Shown: piece after piece, positions 1 through 7,276 of the stretch
Position numbering within the stretch: the first letter of the stretch is position 1
Layout: each line of letters starts with the position of its first letter
Assembly: GCA_902796115.1 (NCBI GenBank)
Contig: CADBNX010000059.1
Coordinates: 1-13,292, forward strand
Source: an uncultured Eubacteriales bacterium
Lineage (GTDB): Bacteria; Bacillota; Clostridia; Christensenellales; Aristaeellaceae
DNA: 13,292 bases
Direction: 5' to 3'
Made by a program: the position numbers and the translations under genes
The notes under the pieces: model-generated
Told to the model about the DNA's origin: nothing
Seen by the model: the letters and a program-made list of their open reading frames with translations, nothing else
The model's database searches: none

Positions 1-1
1 C

Positions 2-574
2 ATCGCGGACCTTTGCGCGTCCAGCCCCGAAAGGCTGTTCGTGGTGGACGAGGCGTATGTGGATTTCGGCGGCGAAAGCTGCGTTCCGCTGATCCGGAAA
101 TACGACAATCTGCTGGTCGTGCGCACGTTTTCCAAATCCCGCGCGATGGCGGGAGCACGGCTGGGCTTTGCCGCAGGGCAGGAGGAACTGATCCGCTGCC
201 TGAACGCGCTGCGCTATTCGACGGACCCGTACAATGTGAACAGCATGACCCAGCGCATGGGGGAGGCAAGCCTCGAAAACGACCGGATCAACCTGGAAAG
301 GTGCGCGCGCGTCTGCGCGGCCCGGGATGCTTTCCGGGAGAGAATCGCCGCGCTCGGCTTTGACGTGACCGTATCGCGGACGAATTTCGTGTTTGCCCGT
401 CATGAAAAGCTGCCGGGGGACGCGCTTGCCTCCGCGCTGCGCGCGAGGGGCATCCTGGTGCGGCATTTTGCCCAGGAGCGGATCCGTGACTGGAACCGGA
501 TCTCCATCGGTACGGAGGAACAGATGGCGCAGGTCGCCGGACAGATCGAAGAAATCGTAAAGGAGAAAGTATGA
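2..574 (+). CDS. hisC: Histidinol-phosphate aminotransferase, 5'-truncated by window edge
   Basis: PLP-dependent (fold type I, class II-like) aminotransferase that moves an amino group from glutamate to imidazole acetol phosphate, giving L-histidinol phosphate in histidine synthesis. Only the C-terminal 190 residues or so are here; the frame is open from base 2, so the gene begins outside the window. Visible marks are the VVDEAYVDF strand, whose Asp contacts the PLP pyridine nitrogen, the FSKS motif with the PLP-binding Lys, and the following ARLGF with the phosphate-binding Arg. The end of the gene overlaps hisB by 4 nt (ATGA, 571-574), and an AAAGGAG just upstream serves hisB. Its position as first visible gene of a run of his genes fits. 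Close relatives of the fold exist (for example CobD), but the his context makes HisC by far the best reading. Confidence 0.95.
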   Translation: MADLCASSPERLFVVDEAYVDFGGESCVPLIRKYDNLLVVRTFSKSRAMAGARLGFAAGQEELIRCLNALRYSTDPYNVNSMTQRMGEASLENDRINLERCARVCAARDAFRERIAALGFDVTVSRTNFVFARHEKLPGDALASALRARGILVRHFAQERIRDWNRISIGTEEQMAQVAGQIEEIVKEKV

Positions 575-1161
575 GGGAAGCGGAAATCAGCCGGAAAACG
601 GCGGAAACGGACGTGAAACTGCGCCTGAACCTGGACGGCCGGGGAAAAAGCGACATCGCCACCGGCGTCGGTTTTCTGGATCATATGCTGACGCTGTTCG
701 CGGCACACGGCATGTTTGACCTTGCGGTGCGCTGCGACGGGGACACCCGGGTGGACGATCATCACAGTGCCGAGGACATCGCGATCGCGCTGGGCACGGC
801 TTTCCGGCAGGCACTGGGCGGCAAGGAAGGCATCACGCGCTACGGCAGCATGATCCTGCCGATGGATGAGGCGCTGCTGCTCGCGGCGGTCGATCTGAGC
901 GGGCGGAGCGCGCTCGGCTGGGACGCGGCGATCCCGGCGGAAAAGGTGGGCACCTTCGATACCGAGCTGGTAAAGGAATTCTTCTGCGCCTTCGTGCGGG
1001 AAGCCGGCTGCGCGCTGCACGTGCGGAAGCTGGCCGGGGAGAACTCCCACCACATCATCGAAGGCATATTCAAGGCGGTGTCCCGCGCGCTCCGGCAGGC
1101 GGTATCCCGGGACGAGGCACTGGGAGGCGCGGTGCCTTCCACGAAAGGAGTGCTCCTGTGA
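571..1161 (+). CDS. hisB: Imidazoleglycerol-phosphate dehydratase
   Basis: Manganese-dependent dehydratase that turns imidazoleglycerol phosphate into imidazole acetol phosphate, the step before HisC. The 196-residue protein is a full-length single-function HisB with no histidinol-phosphatase domain, as usual outside gamma-proteobacteria. It shows the duplicated metal-binding motifs: FLDHML (residues 35-40), DDHHSAED (62-69) and NSHHIIEG (158-165), whose His and Glu residues hold two Mn ions. The ATG overlaps the hisC stop (ATGA) and is preceded by an AAAGGAG ribosome site. The stop overlaps the hisH start as GTGA. The phosphatase needed after HisC is not in this window. Confidence 0.97.
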   Translation: MREAEISRKTAETDVKLRLNLDGRGKSDIATGVGFLDHMLTLFAAHGMFDLAVRCDGDTRVDDHHSAEDIAIALGTAFRQALGGKEGITRYGSMILPMDEALLLAAVDLSGRSALGWDAAIPAEKVGTFDTELVKEFFCAFVREAGCALHVRKLAGENSHHIIEGIFKAVSRALRQAVSRDEALGGAVPSTKGVLL

Positions 1162-1781
1162 TCGCGATCGTGGATTACGGCGTAGGCAACCTGTACTCGC
1201 TGTATGCTTCCTTCCGGGCGATCGGCGCGGATACGCGCGTGACGCGTTCGGAAGCGGAAATGAGGCAGGCGGACGGGATCGTGCTGCCCGGGGTGGGCGC
1301 TTTTGCGGACGCCGCGCGAAAACTGCGGGAGAGCGGCCTGGACCGCGCGCTGTGCGCGATGGCAAAGGACGGAAAAAAACTGCTTGGTGTATGCCTCGGC
1401 ATGCAGCTGCTGTTTGAAAAATCCCTGGAGTACGGCGAGCACCCGGGGCTGGGACTGCTTCCGGGTACGGTGGTCCCGCTGTCCGACACTGTGCCGGCCG
1501 AATACAAGATCCCGCAGATCGGGTGGAACGCGCTGCACCTGACAAAGCCGGATTGTCCGCTGTTCCGGTATACCCGGGAAGGGGACTGTGTGTATTTCGT
1601 GCATTCCTACCACGCTTCCGCGTCCGAATGCATCACGGCTGCGGTGGAGTACGGGGCAGAGGTATCCGCGGCGGCGGCCGACGGGAACGTGATGGGCTGC
1701 CAGTTCCATCCGGAGAAGAGCGGCAAAGTGGGGCTCGCCATCCTGCGCGCGTTCTGCGAGGCGGAAGGAGGCGGGGTATGA
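1158..1781 (+). CDS. hisH: Imidazole glycerol phosphate synthase, glutamine amidotransferase subunit
   Basis: Class I glutamine amidotransferase that hydrolyses glutamine and passes ammonia through a channel to HisF. The protein is 207 residues, normal for the family. The nucleophile is Cys79 in GVCLGMQ; the other triad members are His184 and Glu186 in CQFHPEKSG. The IVDYGVGN start and the YFVHSYH segment (about 146-152) are typical of HisH rather than other amidotransferases. The start is GTG at 1158, overlapping the hisB stop by 4 nt, with AAAGGAG 7 nt upstream. The 3' end overlaps hisA by ATGA. It lies one gene from hisF, its obligate partner. Confidence 0.97.
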   Translation: MIAIVDYGVGNLYSLYASFRAIGADTRVTRSEAEMRQADGIVLPGVGAFADAARKLRESGLDRALCAMAKDGKKLLGVCLGMQLLFEKSLEYGEHPGLGLLPGTVVPLSDTVPAEYKIPQIGWNALHLTKPDCPLFRYTREGDCVYFVHSYHASASECITAAVEYGAEVSAAAADGNVMGCQFHPEKSGKVGLAILRAFCEAEGGGV

Positions 1782-2491
1782 TCCTGTTTCCGGCCATTGA
1801 CATCATCGCGGGACGCGCCGTGCGGCTGACAAAAGGAGACTACGCCCGGTGCACGGTATACGGGGATCCGGCTGCGTTCGCGCGGGATTTTACCGCCTGC
1901 GGCGCGAGCCATATCCATCTGGTGGATCTGGAGGGCGCGAGGGACGGCGGCACCCCGAATTTCGATACCGTGCTCGCCGTACGCGGCGCGACGGACGCGT
2001 ATCTTGAAATCGGAGGCGGGATACGCGATATCGGAACCGCGGAGAAATACCTTTCCGCCGGGGTGAACCGGGTGATTCTCGGAACGGCGGCGATCGAGGA
2101 CGAAGACTTCCTGCGGGAAGCGCTGCGCCGGTTCGGAGACCGCGTTGCCGTGGGTGCCGACGTGCGCGACGGCAGCCTGATGACACGCGGATGGATGCGG
2201 AGCGCGCAGGTTTCCCTGGCAGACTTCTGCCGCAGGATGGAGGAACTCGGAGTTGACACGCTGATCTGCACCGATATCTCGCGGGACGGGCTGCTTGCGG
2301 GCAGCAACCGGGACATGTACCGCGCCCTGCTGCGGGAAACGCATATGCGCATCGTGGCCTCCGGCGGCGTGTCCGCGCAGGAGGATCTGGTATCCCTGCG
2401 GGAGATGGGACTGTGGGGCGCCATCGTGGGCAAGGCATACTATACCGGCGCGATTGACCTGCGAAACGCCGTGGCGCTGTGCGAAGAATAA
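1778..2491 (+). CDS. hisA: ProFAR isomerase (phosphoribosylformimino-AICAR phosphate isomerase)
   Basis: TIM-barrel isomerase carrying out the Amadori rearrangement of ProFAR to PRFAR, the substrate of HisF/HisH. The protein is 237 residues, normal length. The ATG at 1778 overlaps the hisH stop and gives the classical MILFPAID start; the frame is open further upstream, but that part is a shadow of hisH. Catalytic Asp8 and Asp128 (GADVRDG) are present, as are the two phosphate-binding half-barrel motifs: EIGGGIRD (77-84) with VILGTAA, and TDISRDG (165-171) with VASGGV and GAIVGKA. The order hisH-hisA-hisF is the usual cluster order. Confidence 0.97.
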   Translation: MILFPAIDIIAGRAVRLTKGDYARCTVYGDPAAFARDFTACGASHIHLVDLEGARDGGTPNFDTVLAVRGATDAYLEIGGGIRDIGTAEKYLSAGVNRVILGTAAIEDEDFLREALRRFGDRVAVGADVRDGSLMTRGWMRSAQVSLADFCRRMEELGVDTLICTDISRDGLLAGSNRDMYRALLRETHMRIVASGGVSAQEDLVSLREMGLWGAIVGKAYYTGAIDLRNAVALCEE

Positions 2492-2507
2492 CGGAGCGGG
2501 AGAGAAA

Positions 2508-3290
2508 ATGATTACGAAACGAATTATTCCGTGTCTGGATGTGCGGGACGGACGGGTGGTCAAGGGCGTGCGTTTTCAGAACCTGGCCGATGTGGAATCG
2601 CCGGTGAAGCTGGCCGCGTTCTACTCCGAATGCGGCGCGGACGAGCTGGTGTTTTACGATATCACGGCTTCCGCCGAAGGAAGGGGCATATTCCTGGATA
2701 TCCTGCGGGAAACGGCGGCGAATGTCTTTATCCCGCTCACGGTGGGCGGTGGAATCGGGGACGTGGCGGATTTTGAACGCGTGCTCGGATGCGGCGCGGA
2801 CAAGGTGAGCGTCAATTCCGGCGCGGTGCGCTGCCCGGACCTGATCGACCGCGCGGCGAGGCTGTACGGCAACCAGTGCGTGGTGCTGTCCTGCGACGTA
2901 AAGCGCGTAAACGGACGTTTTCATGTGTTTGTGCGCGGCGGCAGGGAAGACACGGGGCTTGACGCCGTGGAGTGGATCGCCCAGGGGGTCGACCGCGGCG
3001 CGGGCGAGGTGGTCGTCAATTCGATGGACACGGACGGCGTGCGCGGGGGGTTTGACCTGCCGCTGCTCAAGGAAGTCTCCGAGCGGGTGAACGTGCCCGT
3101 GATCGCGTCCGGCGGCGCGGGCGGCACGGAGGATTTCATTGCCCTTTTCCGCGCGCTTCCCCGGGTGGACGCGGGGCTCGCGGCCTCGATCTTTCACTTC
3201 GGGGATGTGAAAATCGAGGATCTGAAGGCAAGAATGGCCGAGGCGGGGATCCCGGTGAGGCAGCTGAGAAAGGAGCGGGAAAATGATTGA
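2508..3290 (+). CDS. hisF: Imidazole glycerol phosphate synthase, cyclase subunit
   Basis: TIM-barrel cyclase that uses ammonia from HisH to turn PRFAR into imidazoleglycerol phosphate and AICAR. The protein is 260 residues. Catalytic Asp11 (PCLDVRDG) and Asp130 (SCDVKR) are both in place, as are phosphate-binding VGGGIGD (79-85) and VIASGGAGG. The chosen ATG has a GGAGCGGGAG ribosome site (2493-2502) and gives the invariant KRIIPCLD start; an earlier in-frame start at 2295 would lie inside hisA and is rejected. It follows hisA by 16 nt and overlaps hisIE by 8 nt. Confidence 0.97.
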   Translation: MITKRIIPCLDVRDGRVVKGVRFQNLADVESPVKLAAFYSECGADELVFYDITASAEGRGIFLDILRETAANVFIPLTVGGGIGDVADFERVLGCGADKVSVNSGAVRCPDLIDRAARLYGNQCVVLSCDVKRVNGRFHVFVRGGREDTGLDAVEWIAQGVDRGAGEVVVNSMDTDGVRGGFDLPLLKEVSERVNVPVIASGGAGGTEDFIALFRALPRVDAGLAASIFHFGDVKIEDLKARMAEAGIPVRQLRKEREND

Positions 3291-3930
3291 TATTTCGGAA
3301 CTGAAATTCGATGATAAAGGACTGATTCCGGCCATTGTGCAGGAGGACGCGACGGGCGACGTGCTGATGATGGCGTATATGAACCGGGAAAGCGTGCAAA
3401 AGACCATGGAGACCGGCCTGTGCACGTTTTTCAGCCGTTCCCGGCAGGCACTCCGGGTGAAGGGCGAAACGAGCGGAAACTATCAGCATGTGATATCGCT
3501 TGACGCGGACTGCGACCGGGATACGCTGCTTGTGCGCGTGCGCGCGGACGGGCCGGCCTGCCATCTGGGCACGAAAAGCTGCTTTGCGTATCCGATGTAT
3601 CGGGGAGAGGAGCCGCCCGCCTTCCGCCTGACGGACCTTGTGGAACTGATCCGCGGCAGGAAAACGGAGAAGAAAGAAGGCTCCTACACAACCTACCTGT
3701 TTGAAAAGGGCCTGGATAAGATCCTGAAAAAAGTGGGCGAGGAATGCACCGAGGTGATCATCGCCGCCAAGGCGGAGGACCGGCGGGAAACGGTGTACGA
3801 AATCGCCGATCTGTGCTATCATGTACTGGTGCTGATGGTGGAGGCGGGCATTTCTCCGGAGGATATCCGGGCGGAGCTGGCTTCCCGTCATGTGATCGAT
3901 CATAAAGTGAAGCAGGAAAAAATGACCTGA
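3283..3930 (+). CDS. hisIE: Fused phosphoribosyl-AMP cyclohydrolase / phosphoribosyl-ATP pyrophosphatase
   Basis: Bifunctional enzyme for the second and third steps of histidine synthesis. Residues about 1-108 form the PRA-cyclohydrolase domain: FFSRSRQALRVKGETSGN (49-66), the metal-binding DADCDRD (74-80), and GPACHLGTKSCF with Cys93 and Cys100 for zinc. Residues about 115-208 form the all-alpha PRA-pyrophosphohydrolase domain, with KKVGEECTEVIIAAK (149-163) and EIADLCYHVLVLM (173-185), the acidic MazG-like metal site. Length 215 is normal for the fusion. An AAAGGAG site 7 nt upstream sets the start inside the hisF end. It is the last histidine gene of the run. Confidence 0.96.
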   Translation: MIDISELKFDDKGLIPAIVQEDATGDVLMMAYMNRESVQKTMETGLCTFFSRSRQALRVKGETSGNYQHVISLDADCDRDTLLVRVRADGPACHLGTKSCFAYPMYRGEEPPAFRLTDLVELIRGRKTEKKEGSYTTYLFEKGLDKILKKVGEECTEVIIAAKAEDRRETVYEIADLCYHVLVLMVEAGISPEDIRAELASRHVIDHKVKQEKMT

Positions 3931-3943
3931 CGGAGGGGGAAAC

Positions 3944-5290
3944 ATGAACAGACAGGAAATGCTCAATCGCCTGGTGGAAGCGGAGCGCGAGCGGATGCGG
4001 GAAGCAGAAAGGACCATCTGGCAGCATCCGGAAACCGGTTTCAGGGAATGGAAGACGCACGCGACGCTGAAGCAGGCGATGGAGGAGCTTGGCTATACCC
4101 TGCGCGAGGCGGGCGATATCCCGGGTTTCCGCGCGGAACTGGATACGGGCCGGCCGGGGCCGACGGTGGCGCTGCTCGCGGAAATGGATTCGGTGATCTG
4201 CGCCTCGCATCCGGAGTGCGACAGGGAAACCGGCGCGGTGCACGCCTGCGGACATCACGCGCAGAGCGCGGCCCTGCTCGGAGCCGCGGCGGCGCTCAGG
4301 CAGCCGGGAGCGCTGGACGGGCTGTGCGGGCGGATCCTGTTCGTGGAGGTGCCGGCGGAGGAACTGCTGGAGCTTGAATACCGCGAAGAACTGCGCAAAA
4401 AGGGCGTGATCCGCTATTTCGGCGGGAAGCTCGAATTCATGCGCCGCGGCTTTTTTGACGATGCGGATCTGTGCCTGATGCTGCATACGGGCGGCGGAAC
4501 GCACGCTTTCAGCCTGAACGGCGGCATGAACGGATGCATCGTGAAGCAGATCGCCTATCGCGGCAGGACAGCCCACGCGGGCGGCGCGCCGCAGCAGGGC
4601 ATCAATTCGCTTTACGCGGCCAGCATGGGGCTGCAGGCGGTGAACGCCATCCGGGAAACCTTCCGGGATCAGGACCATGTGCGCGTGCATCCGATCATGA
4701 CCGGAAGGGTCGGTACGGTGAATAATATACCCGATCTGACCACGCTGGAAAGCTATGTGCGCGCCTCGAACATCAAAATGCTGCTGGAGAACAACCGGAA
4801 GGTGAACCGCGCGTTCATCAGCGGCGCGCTGGCGCTGGGCGCGGAGGTGACCATTCTGGACCGGCCGGGCTACGCGCCGGTGAATAACGACGAAAACATG
4901 TACGATCTGTCCCGGCGGGTGATGGAGAGCCTGGTCGGAAAGGAAAACGTGCGCATCAATCCCGGCTTCGAAGGCGGGAGCACGGATATGGGCGATATTT
5001 CCTGCGTGTTTCCTGCGATCCATCCCAACGGTTCCGGCGCGGTCGGAAAAGGCCACGGGGACGATTACCGCATCGCGGATTTCGATTCCGCGGTGGTGCT
5101 CGCGGCGCAGTATCTGTGCAACATGGCGGGCACTCTGCTCGCGGACGGCGCGAAGGAAGCGGAGTACATCCTTGCGAACAGGCATACGTTGTATCAGAGC
5201 ATTCCGGAATATCTGGCCTCCATCGACCGGATCGCCGCGGACATCAACGGCGTGACATATACGGAACAGGGCGCACAGATCCGCTACTGA
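3944..5290 (+). CDS. M20-family metallo-amidohydrolase, AbgB/PM20D2-like
   Basis: A 448-residue zinc hydrolase of the M20 family; relatives remove acyl groups or cleave amides such as p-aminobenzoyl-glutamate, and some act on dipeptides. Visible elements: LLAEMDSV (77-84), the metal motif HACGHH (100-105), the catalytic Glu pair in VEVPAEE (134-140), a lid/dimerisation domain from about 190 with GRTAHAGGAPQQGINS (207-222), and near the C-terminus GGSTDMGDIS (344-353) plus His371 as last metal ligand. The Asp usually ending HxCGHD is His105 here; the PM20D2 branch also varies at this spot. GGAGGGGG lies 4 nt before the ATG. The gene starts 13 nt after hisIE, so it is probably in the his transcript, but no part of histidine synthesis needs it. 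Substrate cannot be read from sequence. Confidence 0.88.
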   Translation: MNRQEMLNRLVEAERERMREAERTIWQHPETGFREWKTHATLKQAMEELGYTLREAGDIPGFRAELDTGRPGPTVALLAEMDSVICASHPECDRETGAVHACGHHAQSAALLGAAAALRQPGALDGLCGRILFVEVPAEELLELEYREELRKKGVIRYFGGKLEFMRRGFFDDADLCLMLHTGGGTHAFSLNGGMNGCIVKQIAYRGRTAHAGGAPQQGINSLYAASMGLQAVNAIRETFRDQDHVRVHPIMTGRVGTVNNIPDLTTLESYVRASNIKMLLENNRKVNRAFISGALALGAEVTILDRPGYAPVNNDENMYDLSRRVMESLVGKENVRINPGFEGGSTDMGDISCVFPAIHPNGSGAVGKGHGDDYRIADFDSAVVLAAQYLCNMAGTLLADGAKEAEYILANRHTLYQSIPEYLASIDRIAADINGVTYTEQGAQIRY

Positions 5291-5318
5291 CGGTGTGAAG
5301 GAAATCGGAGAAGAAAAA

Positions 5319-6026
5319 ATGAGACTGCAGAAATACCTGGCCCTGTGCGGGGTGGCGAGCCGCAGGCACGCGGAAGAAATGATCGCAGCGGGACGAGTGA
5401 GCGTGAACGGGCAGACCATTACCGAGATGGGCGTTCAGGTGGAGGAAGGCGACTGCGTCGCCGTGGACGGGAAGCGCGTTTTTCAGGAGGCGGAAAAGCG
5501 CTACATCATGTATCACAAACCCGCGGGAGAAGTGACCACCGTGTCGGACCCGGAGGGCAGGCATACGGTGATGGAGCATTTTGCCGATTTTCCGGTCCGG
5601 CTTTTCCCGGTGGGCAGGCTGGATTACGACAGCGAAGGGCTGCTGCTGCTCACCAATGACGGGGAACTGGCGGAGAAGCTGATGCATCCGAGCCATGAGG
5701 TGGAAAAAGGATACCTGGCGCGGGTATCCGGCAGCGTGAACGACGAGGAGCTGCGCGCGCTCCGCGGAGGGATATTGCTGGACGATCACAAAACCTCGCC
5801 GGCAAAAGCAAAGCTGATCCGGCAGGAAGCGTTTGCGGCTGTGGTGCTCGTGACTATCCATGAGGGCCGCAACCGGCAGGTGCGGCGCATGTTCGAAGCG
5901 CTGGGACACAAGGTGTTCATGCTGCGCCGGATCCGCTTCGGCCCGCTCTCGCTGGACGAGCTGCCGCGCGGGTCCTGGCGCAATCTGACCGCGCATGAAA
6001 TCGAACGGCTGAAGGAAATCACCTAA
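5319..6026 (+). CDS. rRNA pseudouridine synthase, RluB/RsuA type
   Basis: Isomerises specific uridines to pseudouridine in ribosomal RNA. The 235-residue protein begins with an S4 RNA-binding domain (MRLQKYLALCGVASRRHAEE, about 1-50), then the catalytic domain with Asp102 in GRLDYDSEGLLLLTNDGELA, then the EGRNRQVRRMFEALGH segment typical of the RsuA/RluB/RluE/RluF family. Length and the S4 domain fit RluB (23S U2605) best; the rsuA branch (16S) remains possible. The start at ATG 5319, with GGAG 8 nt upstream, puts the S4 motif at residue 1; a GTG at 5295 would add eight residues without support. It sits 28 nt after the M20 gene in the same direction. Confidence 0.93.
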   Translation: MRLQKYLALCGVASRRHAEEMIAAGRVSVNGQTITEMGVQVEEGDCVAVDGKRVFQEAEKRYIMYHKPAGEVTTVSDPEGRHTVMEHFADFPVRLFPVGRLDYDSEGLLLLTNDGELAEKLMHPSHEVEKGYLARVSGSVNDEELRALRGGILLDDHKTSPAKAKLIRQEAFAAVVLVTIHEGRNRQVRRMFEALGHKVFMLRRIRFGPLSLDELPRGSWRNLTAHEIERLKEIT

Positions 6027-6041
6027 AACTTCGTGAAGTGC

Positions 6042-6070
6042 TTTTCAAGCCAACGCCGCGGGTGTATAAT
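6042..6070 (+). promoter_or_regulatory. Sigma-A-type promoter upstream of the isomerase gene
   Basis: A perfect TATAAT at 6065-6070 lies 17 nt after TTTTCA (6042-6047; 4 of 6 match to TTGACA). Start of transcription would be about 6077, giving a leader of about 95 nt before the isomerase ATG. It lies just after the rluB-type gene ends, which marks a likely break between the his transcript and the next unit. A weak imperfect hairpin (6028-6039, ACTTC..GAAGT) followed by CTTTT could be a poor terminator for the upstream operon. Confidence 0.65.
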
Positions 6071-6079
6071 AAGAATCGG

Positions 6080-6122
6080 GCAGCAAAGTGTATCACGCGG
6101 GAGCGGCGGCGCTCCGTGCTGC
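6080..6122 (+). other. Nested inverted repeat in the leader of the isomerase gene
   Basis: Within the predicted 5' leader, GCAGCA (6080-6085) can pair with TGCTGC (6117-6122), enclosing a second perfect stem GGAGCG (6100-6105) / CGCTCC (6110-6115) with loop GCGG. The two-level hairpin begins a few bases after the expected transcription start. There is no T-run after it, so it is not a standard terminator. It could stabilise the transcript, act as an operator for an unknown regulator, or be chance in GC-rich DNA. It matches no riboswitch class that I recognise. Confidence 0.4.
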
Positions 6123-6170
6123 ATACTGAATGAAAAATGACCGAAACCGGATACGGAAAGGGGAAGAAAC

Positions 6171-7136
6171 ATGAAACTATCGGTGCTTGCGGTCGCGCTC
6201 GCGGATCGTCCGCTCTCCGGCGCGCTGCGTTTTCTGGAAGAAAGAGGCGTTCAGAGCGTTGAAATCGGGTGCGGCGGCTATCCCGGCAAGGCGCACTGCG
6301 ATCCGGATATCCTGCTGAATGACAGCAAAAAGCTGGAAGAATTCCGGGACACCTTCAAGCGGTATCATATGACCATCTCCGCGCTCTCCGCGCACGGAAA
6401 CGCCGTGCATCCGGACGAAGCGACCGCGAAAGCCTATGAGCACGATTTTGTGAACGCGGTGCTGCTGGCGGAAAAACTGGGTGTGGACCGCGTTGTGACT
6501 TTTTCCGGATGCCCCGGCGGCAGCCCGGCGGACCGCACGCCCAACTGGGTCACCTGCGCCTGGCCGCCGGACTATCAGAAGATCCTGGAATACCAGTGGA
6601 ACGAAGTGCTGATCCCGTACTGGACGAAGATGGCGGCTTTCGCACGCGAGCACGGTGTGGAGAAGATCGCGTTTGAGATGCACCCCGGTTTCTGCGTGTA
6701 CAACCCCGAAACCATGCTGCGCATCCGGAACGCCGTGGGGGATACGCTCGGCGCCAATCTGGATCCCAGCCATCTGTTCTGGCAGGGGATCGATCCGCTG
6801 GAAGCGATCCGTACCCTGGGCAAGGCGATCTATTTCATTCACGCCAAGGATACCTCGCTCAATACGCACAACATCGCGGTGAACGGCGTGCTGGATACCA
6901 AGAGCTTTACCCGCGTGCCGGAGCGGAGCTGGCTGTTCCGCACGGTCGGCTACGGGCACGACGCGAAACTGTGGAAGGATTTTGTGAGTGAGCTGCGCAT
7001 CGCGGGCTACGAAGGGCCGATTTCCATCGAGCACGAGGACGGACTGATGAGCGGGGAAGAAGGCCTGAGCAAGGCGATCCGCATGATGCAGGACGTCATG
7101 ATGACGGAAATGCCCGGTGAGATGTACTGGGCGTAA
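6171..7136 (+). CDS. Sugar phosphate isomerase/epimerase (xylose isomerase-like TIM barrel)
   Basis: A 321-residue member of the AP-endonuclease-2/xylose isomerase-like superfamily, cytoplasmic metal-dependent TIM-barrel enzymes that isomerise or epimerise sugars, inositols or their keto forms. Metal-site candidates follow the usual order: Glu169 in AFEMHPGF, Asp198 and His201 in NLDPSHLFWQ, His224 in YFIHAKD, and Glu287 in SIEHED. The start VEIGCGGYPG (30-39) is also typical. AAAGGGGA (6157-6164) is the ribosome site. Many relatives are annotated only as sugar phosphate isomerase/epimerase, and the substrate cannot be read here; no transporter or kinase for a sugar stands beside it. It has its own promoter and leader hairpin. 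Confidence 0.88.
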   Translation: MKLSVLAVALADRPLSGALRFLEERGVQSVEIGCGGYPGKAHCDPDILLNDSKKLEEFRDTFKRYHMTISALSAHGNAVHPDEATAKAYEHDFVNAVLLAEKLGVDRVVTFSGCPGGSPADRTPNWVTCAWPPDYQKILEYQWNEVLIPYWTKMAAFAREHGVEKIAFEMHPGFCVYNPETMLRIRNAVGDTLGANLDPSHLFWQGIDPLEAIRTLGKAIYFIHAKDTSLNTHNIAVNGVLDTKSFTRVPERSWLFRTVGYGHDAKLWKDFVSELRIAGYEGPISIEHEDGLMSGEEGLSKAIRMMQDVMMTEMPGEMYWA

Positions 7137-7145
7137 AGACCGGAA

Positions 7146-7201
7146 AGATTCGGGCAAACCGGGACGCCTGCGCGTCCGTGCCATGAAAATGCCCCGATTC
7201 T
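7146..7201 (+). other. Compound inverted repeat between isomerase and membrane protein genes
   Basis: An outer imperfect stem, AGATTCGGGCA (7146-7156) against TGCCCCGATTCT (7190-7201), pairs with one mismatch and one bulge. It encloses a perfect inner stem GGACGC (7162-7167) / GCGTCC (7172-7177) with loop CTGC. It begins 9 nt after the isomerase stop. No T-tract follows, so a classical intrinsic terminator is doubtful; an mRNA-end stabiliser or Rho-region structure is equally possible. The rest of the gap (7202-7276) contains only the ribosome site of the next gene, and I see no clear promoter in it. Confidence 0.45.
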
Positions 7202-7276
7202 GACATGATTTCATGGTTTGATTTCTGTGCAGGCATCCCGGCTTGGCTTTTATCTCACACAAGGAAGGAAGCTCCC

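Noticed and set aside
400..3425. Several long - strand open frames across hisC to hisIE
   Set aside because: All lie antisense to clear histidine genes with catalytic motifs and have no independent protein features; they are composition artefacts.
3758..5419. Long - strand open frame (553 codons) opposite hisIE, the M20 gene and the rluB-type gene
   Set aside because: It spans several well-supported + strand genes, shows no recognisable domain, and is His/Arg/Ala-rich as expected of a mirror frame in GC-rich coding DNA.
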